Of a DNA stretch of 64,000 nt, positions 34,198 through 43,130 are shown one piece after another. Location: assembly GCF_020510585.1 (NCBI RefSeq), contig NZ_CP075190.1, positions 4,355,141-4,419,140 on the forward strand, written 5' to 3'. The DNA comes from Ferribacterium limneticum (GTDB taxonomy: Bacteria; Pseudomonadota; Gammaproteobacteria; Burkholderiales; Rhodocyclaceae). Position 1 is the first letter of the stretch. Each line of letters starts with the position of its first letter. The position numbers and the translations under genes were made by a program. The notes beneath the pieces were generated by a model. The model was given only the letters and a program-made list of their open reading frames with translations, was not told where the DNA came from and searched no databases.

Positions 34198-35549
34198 ATA
34201 CCCTACCGCTGCTCGCCCACGGCGACCTCGACGCCGTTTTTGCCTGGTCGGCTGATGGCCCGATCGGCGTCGGCGACTACCTGGCCGACGCCCGCTGGCT
34301 GGCCGAACAGTTGCCGGCCAACGGCTATCTGCTCAACCTCTGCCACGACCGTTACCGCTTTGCCGTCGGCTTCGCCGCGGGCCTGCTGCGCGGCATGACC
34401 AGCCTGCAACCGTCGTCGCAATCACCGGAAACCTTCCACCGCCTGCAGGCCGAGTACGCCGGGCTGCTTTGCCTGTGCGACGGCGCCGCCGATACCCTGG
34501 ACCTGCCGCGCCTCGACTTCCCGGCGATTCCTGCGGTCAACCGGAAAAATGGGCCAAAAACGAAATCGGCCATTCCGCAGATTCCCGCCGACCACCTCGC
34601 CGCCATCCTGTTCACCTCTGGCTCGACCGGCCTACCGCAAGCCCAGCGCAAGACCTGGGGCAAGCTGGTCGCCAACGGCCGGGCCGAAGCCGTCGCGCTC
34701 GGCCTCGACCGCCAGCCGCACGCCATCGTCGGCACCGTGCCGGTCCAGCACAGCTACGGTTTCGAATCGACCTTCCTGCTCGCCCTGCACGGCGGCTGCG
34801 CCTTCTGGGCCGGCAAGCCGTTCTATCCGCAGGACATCGCCGGTGCGCTGGCCGCCGTGCCGCAGCCGCGCCTGCTCGTCACCACGCCTTTCCACCTTTC
34901 GGCGCTGCTCTCGGCCGAAATCGAACTGCCACCCGTCGACCTGCTGCTCTCGGCCACCGCACCGCTATCGACGACGCTGGCCAGCGAAGCTGAAGCCAGA
35001 ACCGGCGCCCCGATGCTGGAAATTTACGGCTCGACCGAATCCGGCCAGCTGGCCAGCCGGCGCACCACCGATGGCGCCGCGTGGACCCTGCTGCCCGGCG
35101 TCCGCCTTGAGCAGGACGGCGACGACACCATCGCTTGTGCCGGCCACGTCGAAGGCCGCGTCGCCCTGTCCGACCGCATCGAACTGTTGCCCGACCAGCG
35201 CTTCCTGCTCCACGGCCGTCACGCCGACCTGATCAATATCGCCGGCAAGCGTACCTCGCTGGCCTACCTCAACCACCAGCTCGGCGCCGTACCCGGCGTC
35301 GTCGATGGCGCCTTCTTCCTCCCCGACGAAGAGGGTCCGGACGGCATCACGCGGCTGACCGCCTTCGTCGTCGCACCCGGTCTGAGCGCCCGGCAAGTCA
35401 CCGTCGAATTGCGCCAGCGCATCGACGCCATCTTCCTGCCCCGGCCACTGGTCCTCGTCGACCAGTTGCCGCGCAACAGCACCGGCAAGCTGCCACGGGC
35501 CGAACTGCAGGCGCTGTATGCCGAGAAAGTCAGCCATGGCGGACACTGA
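34194..35549 (+). CDS. Acyl-AMP ligase (ApeH type) of the aryl-polyene cluster
   Basis: 451 residues from ATG 34194. The nucleotide-binding motif is LFTSGSTGLPQ, followed by YGSTESGQ and the C-terminal NSTGKLPR motif with the catalytic lysine. It activates the aromatic starter (3- or 4-hydroxybenzoate-type) and loads it on an ACP. A full dispersed repeat lies in its linker (residues about 113-125) just before the nucleotide-binding motif. The C-terminus overlaps the dehydratase start by 14 bp. Confidence 0.9.
   Translation: MNTLPLLAHGDLDAVFAWSADGPIGVGDYLADARWLAEQLPANGYLLNLCHDRYRFAVGFAAGLLRGMTSLQPSSQSPETFHRLQAEYAGLLCLCDGAADTLDLPRLDFPAIPAVNRKNGPKTKSAIPQIPADHLAAILFTSGSTGLPQAQRKTWGKLVANGRAEAVALGLDRQPHAIVGTVPVQHSYGFESTFLLALHGGCAFWAGKPFYPQDIAGALAAVPQPRLLVTTPFHLSALLSAEIELPPVDLLLSATAPLSTTLASEAEARTGAPMLEIYGSTESGQLASRRTTDGAAWTLLPGVRLEQDGDDTIACAGHVEGRVALSDRIELLPDQRFLLHGRHADLINIAGKRTSLAYLNHQLGAVPGVVDGAFFLPDEEGPDGITRLTAFVVAPGLSARQVTVELRQRIDAIFLPRPLVLVDQLPRNSTGKLPRAELQALYAEKVSHGGH
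34531..34567 (+). repeat. Dispersed 36-bp repeat, copy 8 (inside the acyl-AMP ligase gene)
   Basis: CTGCGGTCAACCGGAAAAAT followed by GGGCCAAAAACGAAATC. In frame; encodes AVNRKNGPKTKSA, a reading frame different from that used in the ATPase, acyltransferase and lipoprotein genes. Confidence 0.9.
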
Positions 35550-35850
35550 ATATCGCTGGCTGGTCCCGGCCGACCACCCGGCCTTCGCCGGCCACTTTCC
35601 CGGCAACCCCATCGTGCCGGGCGTCGTCCTGCTCGACCGCGCCATCCTGTTCGCCGAAGCAATGCTCGGTGAGGCTGGCAAAAGCGGCCTCAACTGGCAG
35701 GTCGGCAATGCCAAGTTTTTCAGCCCGGTCCGGCCTGAGGAAGCGCTTACTTTCTCGCTAACCACCAAACCAAGCGGGGCCATTGCCTTCACCGTGCGTG
35801 CGACTGAGCGCGACGTCGCTTCCGGCAGCCTGACCCCCGCCGCGCCATGA
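35536..35850 (+). CDS. 3-hydroxyacyl-ACP dehydratase (ApeI type, hotdog fold)
   Basis: 104 residues from ATG 35536. Motif HPAFAGHFPGNPIVPGVVLLD with the FabZ-like catalytic His and the conserved HFPG. In described clusters ApeI pairs with ApeP to form a heterodimeric dehydratase; the partner here is at 47666. The start is chosen because it has the proper N-terminus and overlaps the ligase end by 14 bp. Confidence 0.9.
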   Translation: MADTEYRWLVPADHPAFAGHFPGNPIVPGVVLLDRAILFAEAMLGEAGKSGLNWQVGNAKFFSPVRPEEALTFSLTTKPSGAIAFTVRATERDVASGSLTPAAP

Positions 35851-36758
35851 GCCGGAAAGAGCCGACCGACGCCGACTGGATGCGCCAGCAGGAACGCAGC
35901 AATCTCGCCATCCTCAAGCTGATGGTCTGGATTTCGCTGACCTTCGGCCGCCGGGTTGGCCGCCTCGTCCTCTACGGCATCGCCGCCTATTTCGTCCTGT
36001 TCGCCCCGCGCGCCCGCCGCTTCAGCCGCGACTACCTGCATCTGGCGCTCAATCGCTGGGCCGAATGGTCGGACGGCTTCCGCCATGTCTTCAGCTTCGC
36101 GAGCACGATCCACGACCGGATCTACCTGCTCAACGACCGTTTCGACCTGTTCGACATCGAGATCATCGGCAACGAAGCCGTCCAGATAGTGGCCTCCGAG
36201 CACCCCGGTGCCTTGCTCATCGGCGCCCACCTTGGCAGCTTCGAAGTCCTGCGCGCCGTCGGACGCGGCAAGCAGGGGCTCAAGGTGGCGATGATGATGT
36301 ACGAGGAAAACGCCCGCAAAATCAATTCGACGCTCGAAGCGATCAACCCGGCGGCCAGTCAGGACATCATCCCGCTCGGCCGCATGGATTCGATGCTGCA
36401 GGCCCGCGACCGACTCGACGAGGGCTACCTCGTCGGCATGCTGGCCGACCGCGGGCTGGGCGACGATGCCACGGTGGACTGCGATTTTCTCGGCAAACCG
36501 GCCCCGTTCCCGCTCGGCCCCTTCCGCATGGCCGCCATGCTGCGCCGCCCGGTTTTCTTCATGACCGGGCTCTATCTGGGCGGCAACCGCTACCAGCTGC
36601 ATTTCGAACCGCTGGCCGATTTTTCGCAGACAACGCGTGAAGAACGCGACACGGCAATCCACGCCGCCATGCAACACTACGCCGACCGCCTGACCCATTA
36701 TTGCCATCTGGCGCCATACAACTGGTTCAACTTCTTCGATTTCTGGCAGAAAAAATGA
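35847..36758 (+). CDS. LpxL-like acyltransferase (aryl-polyene lipid assembly)
   Basis: 303 residues. The hydrophobic N-terminal anchor is followed by the GALLIGAHLGSFEVLR segment with the HX4E/D-type catalytic pattern and by ADRGLGDDATVDCDFLGKPAPFPLGPFRMA, the lysophospholipid-acyltransferase pattern of LpxL/HtrB. It probably attaches an acyl chain to the aryl-polyene lipid carrier at the inner membrane. In described E. coli-type clusters this domain is fused to a glycosyltransferase; here the glycosyltransferase is separate (51244). Confidence 0.88.
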   Translation: MSRKEPTDADWMRQQERSNLAILKLMVWISLTFGRRVGRLVLYGIAAYFVLFAPRARRFSRDYLHLALNRWAEWSDGFRHVFSFASTIHDRIYLLNDRFDLFDIEIIGNEAVQIVASEHPGALLIGAHLGSFEVLRAVGRGKQGLKVAMMMYEENARKINSTLEAINPAASQDIIPLGRMDSMLQARDRLDEGYLVGMLADRGLGDDATVDCDFLGKPAPFPLGPFRMAAMLRRPVFFMTGLYLGGNRYQLHFEPLADFSQTTREERDTAIHAAMQHYADRLTHYCHLAPYNWFNFFDFWQKK

Positions 36759-37324
36759 TCAAACGTCTCCTCGGCTGTCTTTTTCTGCTGGCTCTGGCCT
36801 TGCCGGCCTCGGCCGCCTTCGATGTCGGCCAGCTGATGACCGACCTCGCCAGGAACAAGGGTGGCAAGGCCAAATTCACCGAGAAGAAATACATTTCGCT
36901 GCTCGACAAACCCGTCGTTTCATCCGGCGAAATGAGCTACACGGCACCCGACCGGCTCGAAAAGCGGACGCTGCAGCCCAAGGTCGAAACCCTGCTGCTC
37001 GACAAGGACATCCTGTCCATCGAGCGCGAGAAACAGAAATTGAGCATCAACCTGGCCAACCAGCCGGAAGCGCTGGCCTTCGTGGACAGCATTCGTGGCA
37101 CGCTGTCGGGCAACCGGGCGGCGCTCGAGAAAAACTACGCCCTGCATTTATCGGGTAATGCAGACAAGTGGGTGCTCACACTGCTGCCCAGCGACCAGAA
37201 AATTTCGGCGCTCGTGTTGCGCATTACGGTCAGCGGTAGCCGCGGGCTGGTCCGCAGCATCGAGTACCTGCAGGCCGACGGTGACCGCTCGGTGCTCAAC
37301 ATGGAGCCGGTCGAGACCAAATGA
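36755..37324 (+). CDS. LolA-like periplasmic carrier of the aryl-polyene cluster
   Basis: 189 residues from ATG 36755. A signal peptide ends PASAA; the rest is a LolA-type half barrel (KFTEKKYISLLDKPVVSSGEMSYTAPDRLEKRTL, similar to LolA substrates). It probably ferries the hydrophobic aryl-polyene lipid through the periplasm, working with the MMPL exporter that follows with an ATGA overlap. Confidence 0.88.
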   Translation: MIKRLLGCLFLLALALPASAAFDVGQLMTDLARNKGGKAKFTEKKYISLLDKPVVSSGEMSYTAPDRLEKRTLQPKVETLLLDKDILSIEREKQKLSINLANQPEALAFVDSIRGTLSGNRAALEKNYALHLSGNADKWVLTLLPSDQKISALVLRITVSGSRGLVRSIEYLQADGDRSVLNMEPVETK

Positions 37325-39654
37325 GCGCAGCGGCCCGTGCCTTCCTGATCTGGCTGCTGGCCATGCTGGCCGGGGCTGCCGTTGTCTGGAACAGCCACTT
37401 TTCGGCCGACATGTCCTTCTTCCTGCCGGCCCGGCCGAGTGCGGCGCAGCAGGTGCTGGTCGACCAGTTGAAGGAGGGCGTCGTCACCCGGCTGCTCATG
37501 GTCGCCATTGAGGGGGGCGATGCGGTGCAGCGGGCGACCGTTTCACGCCAATTGCACGGTCGACTGGAAAAATTGCCCGAATTCGTCGCCGTCGAGAACG
37601 GCCAGGCCGGCAGCCTCGATGCCGACCGCGACTTCCTGTTCCGCCATCGCTATCTGCTTAGCCCGGCCGTCAAGCCTGAGCGTTTCACCGTCGCCGGCCT
37701 GCGCGAGAGCATCGCCAACAGCATCGATCTGCTCGCTTCGCCGGCCGGCATGTTGATCAAGCCGCTGCTGCCGCGCGACCCGACCGGCGAAATGATCGAA
37801 CTGCTCTCCGGCCTCGGCGCCGGCGCCCAGCCCAATGTGAGCGAGGGCGTCTGGGCCTCGCGCGACGGCGAACGAGCCATGCTGCTGATCCAGAGCGCCG
37901 CCCTCGGCTCGGACACCGACGCGCAGGAACAGGCCATCGCCACCATTCGCCGCCAGTTTGCCGAGAGCGCCAGCGAGGCCGGCGTCAGCGACGCCCGGAT
38001 CGTGATTTCCGGGCCCGGCGTTTTCGCCGTCAAATCGCGTGAAACGATCAAGAGCGAAGTCAGCAAGCTGTCAGCGATCAGCACGCTGGCCATCATCGCC
38101 GTGCTGCTCTTCGTCTATCGCTCGGCCCGCTTGCTAACCCTCGGCCTGCTGCCCGTGGTCAGCGGGGCGCTGGCCGGCATCGTCGCCGTCAGCCTGGCTT
38201 ACGGCACGGTCTTCGGCATCACCGTCGGCTTCGGCTCGGCGCTGATCGGCGAGGCGGTCGATTACTCGATCTACTATTTCGTCCAGTCCGGCCGGCTCGG
38301 CGCGGCCGAATGGCGGGCGCGCTTCTGGCCGACCATCCGCCTGGGCGTGCTGACCTCCGTTGGCGGCTTTTCGGCGCTGCTTTTTTCCGGCTTTCCCGGC
38401 CTGGCCCAGCTCGGCCTCTATTCGCTGAGCGGCGTGCTGACCGCCGCGCTGGTCACCCGCTTCATCCTGCCGGCGCTGGCCGGCAACGATCATCCTGTCC
38501 GCGACCTGAGCCACCTCGCGCCGCCGCTAAAGCAGGGCATCCGGATCATGCAGAGTCTGCGCTGGCCGGTCATTCTGCTCACCATCGCGGCGCTTACGGT
38601 CCTCGTCATCGACCGCCATCAACTTTGGCACCCGAACCTGTCGGCGCTGAGCACAGTCAGTGCCGAAGACTCGGCGACCGACATGGCGCTGCGCGCCGAC
38701 ATTGGCGCCCCGGATTCACGCTACATGGCCGTCATCACCGCCGCGGACCGCGAAGCCGCCTTGCAGGCGGCCGAACGAGCGGGGCGGCAGCTCGACGCGC
38801 TGGTGGCAAAGGGCATCATCGGCGGCTACGACAGCCCGGCCCGTTTCCTGCCCAGCCAGGCCATGCAGGACAGCCGCCGGGCCAGTCTGCCGGCTGGCGA
38901 CGAACTGGCGGCGCGTCTCAAATTGGCGCAGGCCGATTCGCCGCTCGCCGCCAACAAGCTCGGCGCCTTCCTCGACGAAGTCGCCAAGGCGAGAGCGCAG
39001 GGCAACATCACCCGCGAAACGCTCACCGGCACCAGCCTGGCGCTGGTCGTCGATTCGCTGCTCATGCAACGGCCGGATAGCTGGAGCGTGCTGCTGCCAC
39101 TACGCCCGCCAGCCGGCGTCGAGGGCGTGGACATCGACATCGAACCGGTACGCGCCACACTGGCCGGCAGCGGCGCGCTGTTCATCGACATGAAGTTCGA
39201 GTTCGACCGGCTCTACAACGATTATCTCGACGAGGCGACGCTGCTCTCGCTGGCCGGTTTCGCCGCCATCGTCGCGCTACTCGCCGTCACGCTGCGCTCC
39301 GCCCGCCGGCTCGGCGCCGTGCTGCTGCCGCTGCTCCTCGCCGTCATCCTGGTCATCGCCGGCGTTCATCTGGCGGGCGAACAACTGCACCTCATGCACC
39401 TGATCGGCATGTTGCTGATCGTCGCCGTCGGTTCCAATTACGCACTGTTCTTCGACCGGGCCGGCAAGGAACACCGGCTCGATCCGCCGACGCTGGCCTC
39501 GATGGCCATCGCCAACCTGACCACCGCCATCGGCTTCGGCACGCTTGCCCTGTCCAACGTGCCGGTCCTCCACGCCGTCGGCATCACGGTCGGCCCGGGG
39601 GCCGTGCTGGCGCTGCTGCTTGCCGCGTGTTTTTCGGAGCACCAACGTGACTAA
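37321..39654 (+). CDS. MMPL-family RND exporter of the aryl-polyene cluster
   Basis: 777 residues, two repeats each with a large periplasmic loop between helix 1 and helices 2-6. The membrane part has GFGSALIGEAVDYSIYYF and the second repeat GSNYALFF, the MMPL-type proton-relay region. It likely lifts the finished aryl-polyene from the inner membrane to the LolA-like carrier. A degenerate repeat-like string at 37554-37587 is not counted. Confidence 0.9.
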   Translation: MSAAARAFLIWLLAMLAGAAVVWNSHFSADMSFFLPARPSAAQQVLVDQLKEGVVTRLLMVAIEGGDAVQRATVSRQLHGRLEKLPEFVAVENGQAGSLDADRDFLFRHRYLLSPAVKPERFTVAGLRESIANSIDLLASPAGMLIKPLLPRDPTGEMIELLSGLGAGAQPNVSEGVWASRDGERAMLLIQSAALGSDTDAQEQAIATIRRQFAESASEAGVSDARIVISGPGVFAVKSRETIKSEVSKLSAISTLAIIAVLLFVYRSARLLTLGLLPVVSGALAGIVAVSLAYGTVFGITVGFGSALIGEAVDYSIYYFVQSGRLGAAEWRARFWPTIRLGVLTSVGGFSALLFSGFPGLAQLGLYSLSGVLTAALVTRFILPALAGNDHPVRDLSHLAPPLKQGIRIMQSLRWPVILLTIAALTVLVIDRHQLWHPNLSALSTVSAEDSATDMALRADIGAPDSRYMAVITAADREAALQAAERAGRQLDALVAKGIIGGYDSPARFLPSQAMQDSRRASLPAGDELAARLKLAQADSPLAANKLGAFLDEVAKARAQGNITRETLTGTSLALVVDSLLMQRPDSWSVLLPLRPPAGVEGVDIDIEPVRATLAGSGALFIDMKFEFDRLYNDYLDEATLLSLAGFAAIVALLAVTLRSARRLGAVLLPLLLAVILVIAGVHLAGEQLHLMHLIGMLLIVAVGSNYALFFDRAGKEHRLDPPTLASMAIANLTTAIGFGTLALSNVPVLHAVGITVGPGAVLALLLAACFSEHQRD

Positions 39655-39662
39655 GCCAACTT

Positions 39663-39698
39663 CCACGGTCAACCGGGAAAAACGGCCAAAATCGAAAT
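39663..39698 (+). repeat. Dispersed 36-bp repeat, copy 9, next to parS
   Basis: CCACGGTCAACCGGGAAAAA followed by CGGCCAAAATCGAAAT. It ends 5 bp before a perfect parS core. Confidence 0.93.
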
Positions 39699-39703
39699 CT
39701 CAC

Positions 39704-39717
39704 GTTTCACGTGAAAC
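39704..39717. promoter_or_regulatory. parS site (perfect core)
   Basis: GTTTCACGTGAAAC, the full 14-bp palindromic core of the conserved ParB-binding site, between the MMPL gene and the hydrolase gene. Confidence 0.85.
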
Positions 39718-39723
39718 CGCCGC

Positions 39724-40368
39724 ATGACTAGCGCGCTCCGCACCCTGCGCCATGACGGCGGCGGCGACAGCCTGCTGGTGTTGCTGCCCGGCGCCTACAT
39801 GACGCCCGAGCACTTTGCGGACAACGGCTTTTTCGCCGATGCCGCGGTGCGCCACCTCAAGCTCGACATCGTCGCCGTCGACCTCGGCCTTGACGCCGTG
39901 TCGAGCGGCGAGGCGCTGCCCGCCGTCATCGAACAGATCCTCGTCCCGGCCCGCGCCCAGTATCGGCAAGTCTGGCTCGGCGGCATCTCGCTCGGCGGCC
40001 TGCTCGCGCTCTGCCTCAACGCCGATCATCCGGGCGTTGTCGACGGCCTGTGCCTGATCGCGCCGTACCCCGGCAGCCGGCTGACCACCAACGCCATCAA
40101 GCGCGCCGGCGGCCTCGATGTCTGGCAACCGACACCCGTCGACCTGAGCGACCCGGAGTTCCGCGCCTACCGCTGGCTCAAGGCGCCGCCGGCCGGCTTC
40201 TCTGTCTTCGTCGGCTACGGAACGGAAGATCGCTTCGCCGAGGGCATGCAGGCCATCGCCGAATGCTTCCCGGCCGCCGCCCGCTGCGCCTTGCCTGGCG
40301 ACCACGACTGGCCGGTCTGGCGCGATTTGTGGGAACATTTCCTGAACCTTGGCCACTTCGCCGCCTGA
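39724..40368 (+). CDS. Alpha/beta hydrolase in the aryl-polyene cluster
   Basis: 214 residues. The nucleophile elbow is LGGISLGGLLAL and the closing His is in LPGDHDWPVW. Starts at ATG 39724, 7 bases after parS. No signal peptide. It could act as a thioesterase of the pathway, since no hotdog thioesterase (ApeK type) is seen in the cluster; that is inference. Confidence 0.82.
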   Translation: MTSALRTLRHDGGGDSLLVLLPGAYMTPEHFADNGFFADAAVRHLKLDIVAVDLGLDAVSSGEALPAVIEQILVPARAQYRQVWLGGISLGGLLALCLNADHPGVVDGLCLIAPYPGSRLTTNAIKRAGGLDVWQPTPVDLSDPEFRAYRWLKAPPAGFSVFVGYGTEDRFAEGMQAIAECFPAAARCALPGDHDWPVWRDLWEHFLNLGHFAA

Positions 40369-40369
40369 C

Positions 40370-41170
40370 ATGCCGACGCCCTGGAAGCCGACCCTCGCCA
40401 TCAAAGCCACGCTCGCCGTGCACGCCGCAGCAGCCGCCGGCTGTGTACTGGCACCAGCCATCTGGCCGTGGGCGGTGGGTGCGCTGGTCATCAACCACGC
40501 CATCATCACGACCGCCGGCCTGCTGCCGCGCACGACGCTGCTCGGCCCCAACCTCAACCACCTGCCGGATGACGCCGTCGCCCGCCGCGAAGTCGCCATC
40601 ACCATCGACGACGGTCCGGACCCGGAAGTCACGCCGCGCGTCCTCGACCTGCTCGACGCCGCCAACGCCAAGGCCACCTTCTTCTGCATCGGCTGGCGCG
40701 CCCGCGAAAACCCGGCGTTGTGCCGCGAAATCGTCGCCCGCGGCCATCGCGTCGAGAACCACGGCGACAGCCATTCGAAGGCCTTCGCCTTCTTCGGCCC
40801 CGGCCGCATGAAGGCCGATATCGCCGCCGCCCAGGCCACCTTCGCCGAGATCACCGGCCAGGCACCACGCTACTTTCGCGCCACGGCCGGCCTGCGCAAT
40901 CCCTTTCTCGACGCCGTGCTGCACAACCTTGGCCTCAAGCTGGCGAGCTGGACCCGCCGCCCCTACGACACGCGCTGCAGCGACCCGGAAACCGTTTTCC
41001 GGCGCCTGAGCCGCGACCTCGGCCCCGGCGACATCCTGCTCCTGCACGACGGCCACGCCGCCCGCACGGCAGATGGCCAGCCGGTCATCCTCGCCGTGCT
41101 GCCACGCCTGATCACCGCGCTGCGCCAGCATTCACTCAACCCCGTCACGCTGCCCGACTTCACATCATGA
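40370..41170 (+). CDS. Polysaccharide-deacetylase-family protein
   Basis: 266 residues from ATG 40370. Two N-terminal membrane helices, then a NodB domain: AITIDDGPDPEVTP (metal-binding Asp-Asp), VENHGDSHSKAFAF (second metal ligands) and GDILLLHDGH (closing His). It removes acetyl or similar groups from a sugar substrate at the membrane. In an aryl-polyene setting it may act on the glycan part; that is inference. Overlaps the methyltransferase by ATGA. Confidence 0.88.
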   Translation: MPTPWKPTLAIKATLAVHAAAAAGCVLAPAIWPWAVGALVINHAIITTAGLLPRTTLLGPNLNHLPDDAVARREVAITIDDGPDPEVTPRVLDLLDAANAKATFFCIGWRARENPALCREIVARGHRVENHGDSHSKAFAFFGPGRMKADIAAAQATFAEITGQAPRYFRATAGLRNPFLDAVLHNLGLKLASWTRRPYDTRCSDPETVFRRLSRDLGPGDILLLHDGHAARTADGQPVILAVLPRLITALRQHSLNPVTLPDFTS

Positions 41171-41901
41171 CCAAGCGTTTCCTGAGAACCCTGCTCGACG
41201 AAGCCAGCCGCCCCTTCATCGGCGGCGGCCATTTCGCCTATCACTACGCGCGCGGCAAGCTGTCCTCCGACAGCATCTTCCGCGAGATTCTCAAGCGCGG
41301 CTTGTTCCCGGCTGAAGGCCGTTACCTCGACCTCGGCTGCGGCCAGGGCAGCCTGTTTTCCTGGCTGCTCGCCGCCCGCAAACTGTACGACGCCGGCAAT
41401 TGGCCGAAGGGCTGGCCGGCCGCGCCCAAGGCGCAGAGCCTGCGCGGCATCGAACTCATGCAGAAGGACGTCGACCGCGCCGCCAAGGCTTTCGGCGCTG
41501 ATCACCCAGTCCTGCGCATCGAGCAGGGCGACATGACCAAGGCCGATTTCGGCCACGCCGAGGTCATCACCATCCTCGACGCCCTGCATTATTTCGACCA
41601 CGCCCACCAGAAAGACGTCATCAAGCGCATCCGTGCCGCGCTGCCGCCGGGCGGCCTGTTCCTCACCCGCGTCGGCGACGCCTCGGCCGGCCTGCCTTAC
41701 CACCTGTGCAACTGGGTCGATCACGCCGTCACCTTCGCGCGCGGCCACCGCCTGCCGCGCCTCTATTGCCGGCCGCTGGCCGAGTGGATCGCATTGCTCG
41801 AAAGCTTAGGCTTCACGGTCGAAACCGACCCGATGAACGACATCAAGCCCTTCGCCAACGTCATGCTGGTCTGCCGCGTTCCGGCCAATCTGCCCGCCTA
41901 A
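41167..41901 (+). CDS. Class I SAM-dependent methyltransferase
   Basis: 244 residues from ATG 41167. Motif I is YLDLGCGQGSLFSW, followed by the acidic GIELM and post-motif DALHYFDH. Aryl-polyene clusters carry methyltransferases that modify the aromatic head group; this is the best candidate here. Confidence 0.88.
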   Translation: MTKRFLRTLLDEASRPFIGGGHFAYHYARGKLSSDSIFREILKRGLFPAEGRYLDLGCGQGSLFSWLLAARKLYDAGNWPKGWPAAPKAQSLRGIELMQKDVDRAAKAFGADHPVLRIEQGDMTKADFGHAEVITILDALHYFDHAHQKDVIKRIRAALPPGGLFLTRVGDASAGLPYHLCNWVDHAVTFARGHRLPRLYCRPLAEWIALLESLGFTVETDPMNDIKPFANVMLVCRVPANLPA

Positions 41902-41905
41902 CGCC

Positions 41906-43087
41906 ATGCGTTGCAACCGCCTGGCCATCCTCACCGCCGTGCTGCTAGCCACGCTGGCCGGCTGCTCGCTGTTCGAGGAAGGCGAGGAGGAGGGCGGCGC
42001 GCTGCCGCCCGACATGGCGCGCCGGGCCGATGGCAGGACGGCAACCGCCTGGCCGACCTCGCTGGCCGAGGCCGACGTCAAAAAGCGCATCGTTCGCCTG
42101 ATTCCCGCTTACGCCAAAGATCGCCAGGGCTGGGCCGACGACCTGCACACGGCCTTCAAGGCGCTGGAAGTGCCGCACGCGACGCAAACCTATTGCGCCG
42201 CCATCGCCATCATCGAGCAGGAATCGAGCTTCCAGGCCGACCCCGGCGTGCCCGGCCTGCCCAACATCGTCCGCCGCGAACTCGACAACCGGGCCGGCCG
42301 CTACGGCGTGCCGTCGCTGCTCGTCAATGCCGCGCTGAGCAAGAAGTCGCCGGACGGCAAGAGCTACAACGAGCGCATCGACGCGCTGAAAACCGAGAAG
42401 CAGGTCAATACGCTGTTCGAGGACATGACCGGCGAGCTGCCCTTCGGCCGCCAGTTGTTCGCCGACTACAACCCCGTGCGCACCGGCGGACCGATGCAGG
42501 TCAGCATCGATTTCGCCACGCAGCAGGTCAGGGAGCGCAACTACCCGTACCCGATGGAAAAAAAGGTGCGCGACGAGGTGTTCACGCGGCGCGGCGGCGT
42601 CTATTTCGGCAGCGCCATCCTGCTCGATTACGAAGTGCCCTACGACACCATCACTTACCGTTTCGCCGACTTCAATTCAGGCCGCTACAGCAGCCGTAAC
42701 GCCGCTTTCCAGCTGGCGCTCGGCAAGCTCACGGGCAAACCGCTGGCCCCGGACGGCGACCTGATGCGCTATGAAAACGGCCAGCCGGCAAGCGTACCGA
42801 GCAGCGTCGAGGAAGCCGCCATCGGCATCGCCAGGCAGCTCGACATGAGCCGGCCGCAAATCCGCCGCGACCTGCTCCTCGAAAAAACCGCCACCTTCGG
42901 CCGCAGCCCGCTCTTCAACCGCGTCTTCGAACTGGCCGAAAAAGGCGCCAAGCCGATGCGCCGGCAAGCCCTGCCGCAAATCGACCTGAAAAGCCCGAAA
43001 ATCAGCCGCAAGCTGACGACAGAATGGTTCGCCAAGCGGGTGGAAGGGCGTTACCGGACCTGTCTGGCGCGCAGCAATGGGCGCTAG
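41906..43087 (+). CDS. DUF1615-family lipoprotein
   Basis: 393 residues. Lipoprotein signal peptide with the lipobox TLAGC (Cys20). The DUF1615 body includes EQESSFQADPGVPGLPNIVRREL and YGVPSLLVNAAL, with a lytic-transglycosylase-like Glu-Ser pattern (EQESSF), which suggests wall or periplasmic action, but the activity of the family is unproven. Last gene of the first block. Confidence 0.82.
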   Translation: MRCNRLAILTAVLLATLAGCSLFEEGEEEGGALPPDMARRADGRTATAWPTSLAEADVKKRIVRLIPAYAKDRQGWADDLHTAFKALEVPHATQTYCAAIAIIEQESSFQADPGVPGLPNIVRRELDNRAGRYGVPSLLVNAALSKKSPDGKSYNERIDALKTEKQVNTLFEDMTGELPFGRQLFADYNPVRTGGPMQVSIDFATQQVRERNYPYPMEKKVRDEVFTRRGGVYFGSAILLDYEVPYDTITYRFADFNSGRYSSRNAAFQLALGKLTGKPLAPDGDLMRYENGQPASVPSSVEEAAIGIARQLDMSRPQIRRDLLLEKTATFGRSPLFNRVFELAEKGAKPMRRQALPQIDLKSPKISRKLTTEWFAKRVEGRYRTCLARSNGR

Positions 43088-43094
43088 CCGACTG

Positions 43095-43130
43095 CTACGG
43101 TCAACCGGAAATTTTGGCCAAAATCGAAAT
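43095..43130 (+). repeat. Dispersed 36-bp repeat, copy 10
   Basis: CTACGGTCAACCGGAAATTT followed by TGGCCAAAATCGAAAT; it contains the perfect palindrome ATTTTGGCCAAAAT. Its last base is part of the dcuB stop codon, and it forms a direct pair with copy 11 around dcuB. Confidence 0.93.

Noticed and set aside
34965..36707. Long antisense frame of 580 codons over aryl-polyene genes
   Set aside because: Crosses several sense genes with clear motifs; a GC-driven shadow.
37554..37587. Repeat-like string in the MMPL gene (CACGGTCGACTGGAAAAATT)
   Set aside because: Only the left half matches and the encoded residues look like normal protein; probably chance or too decayed to count.
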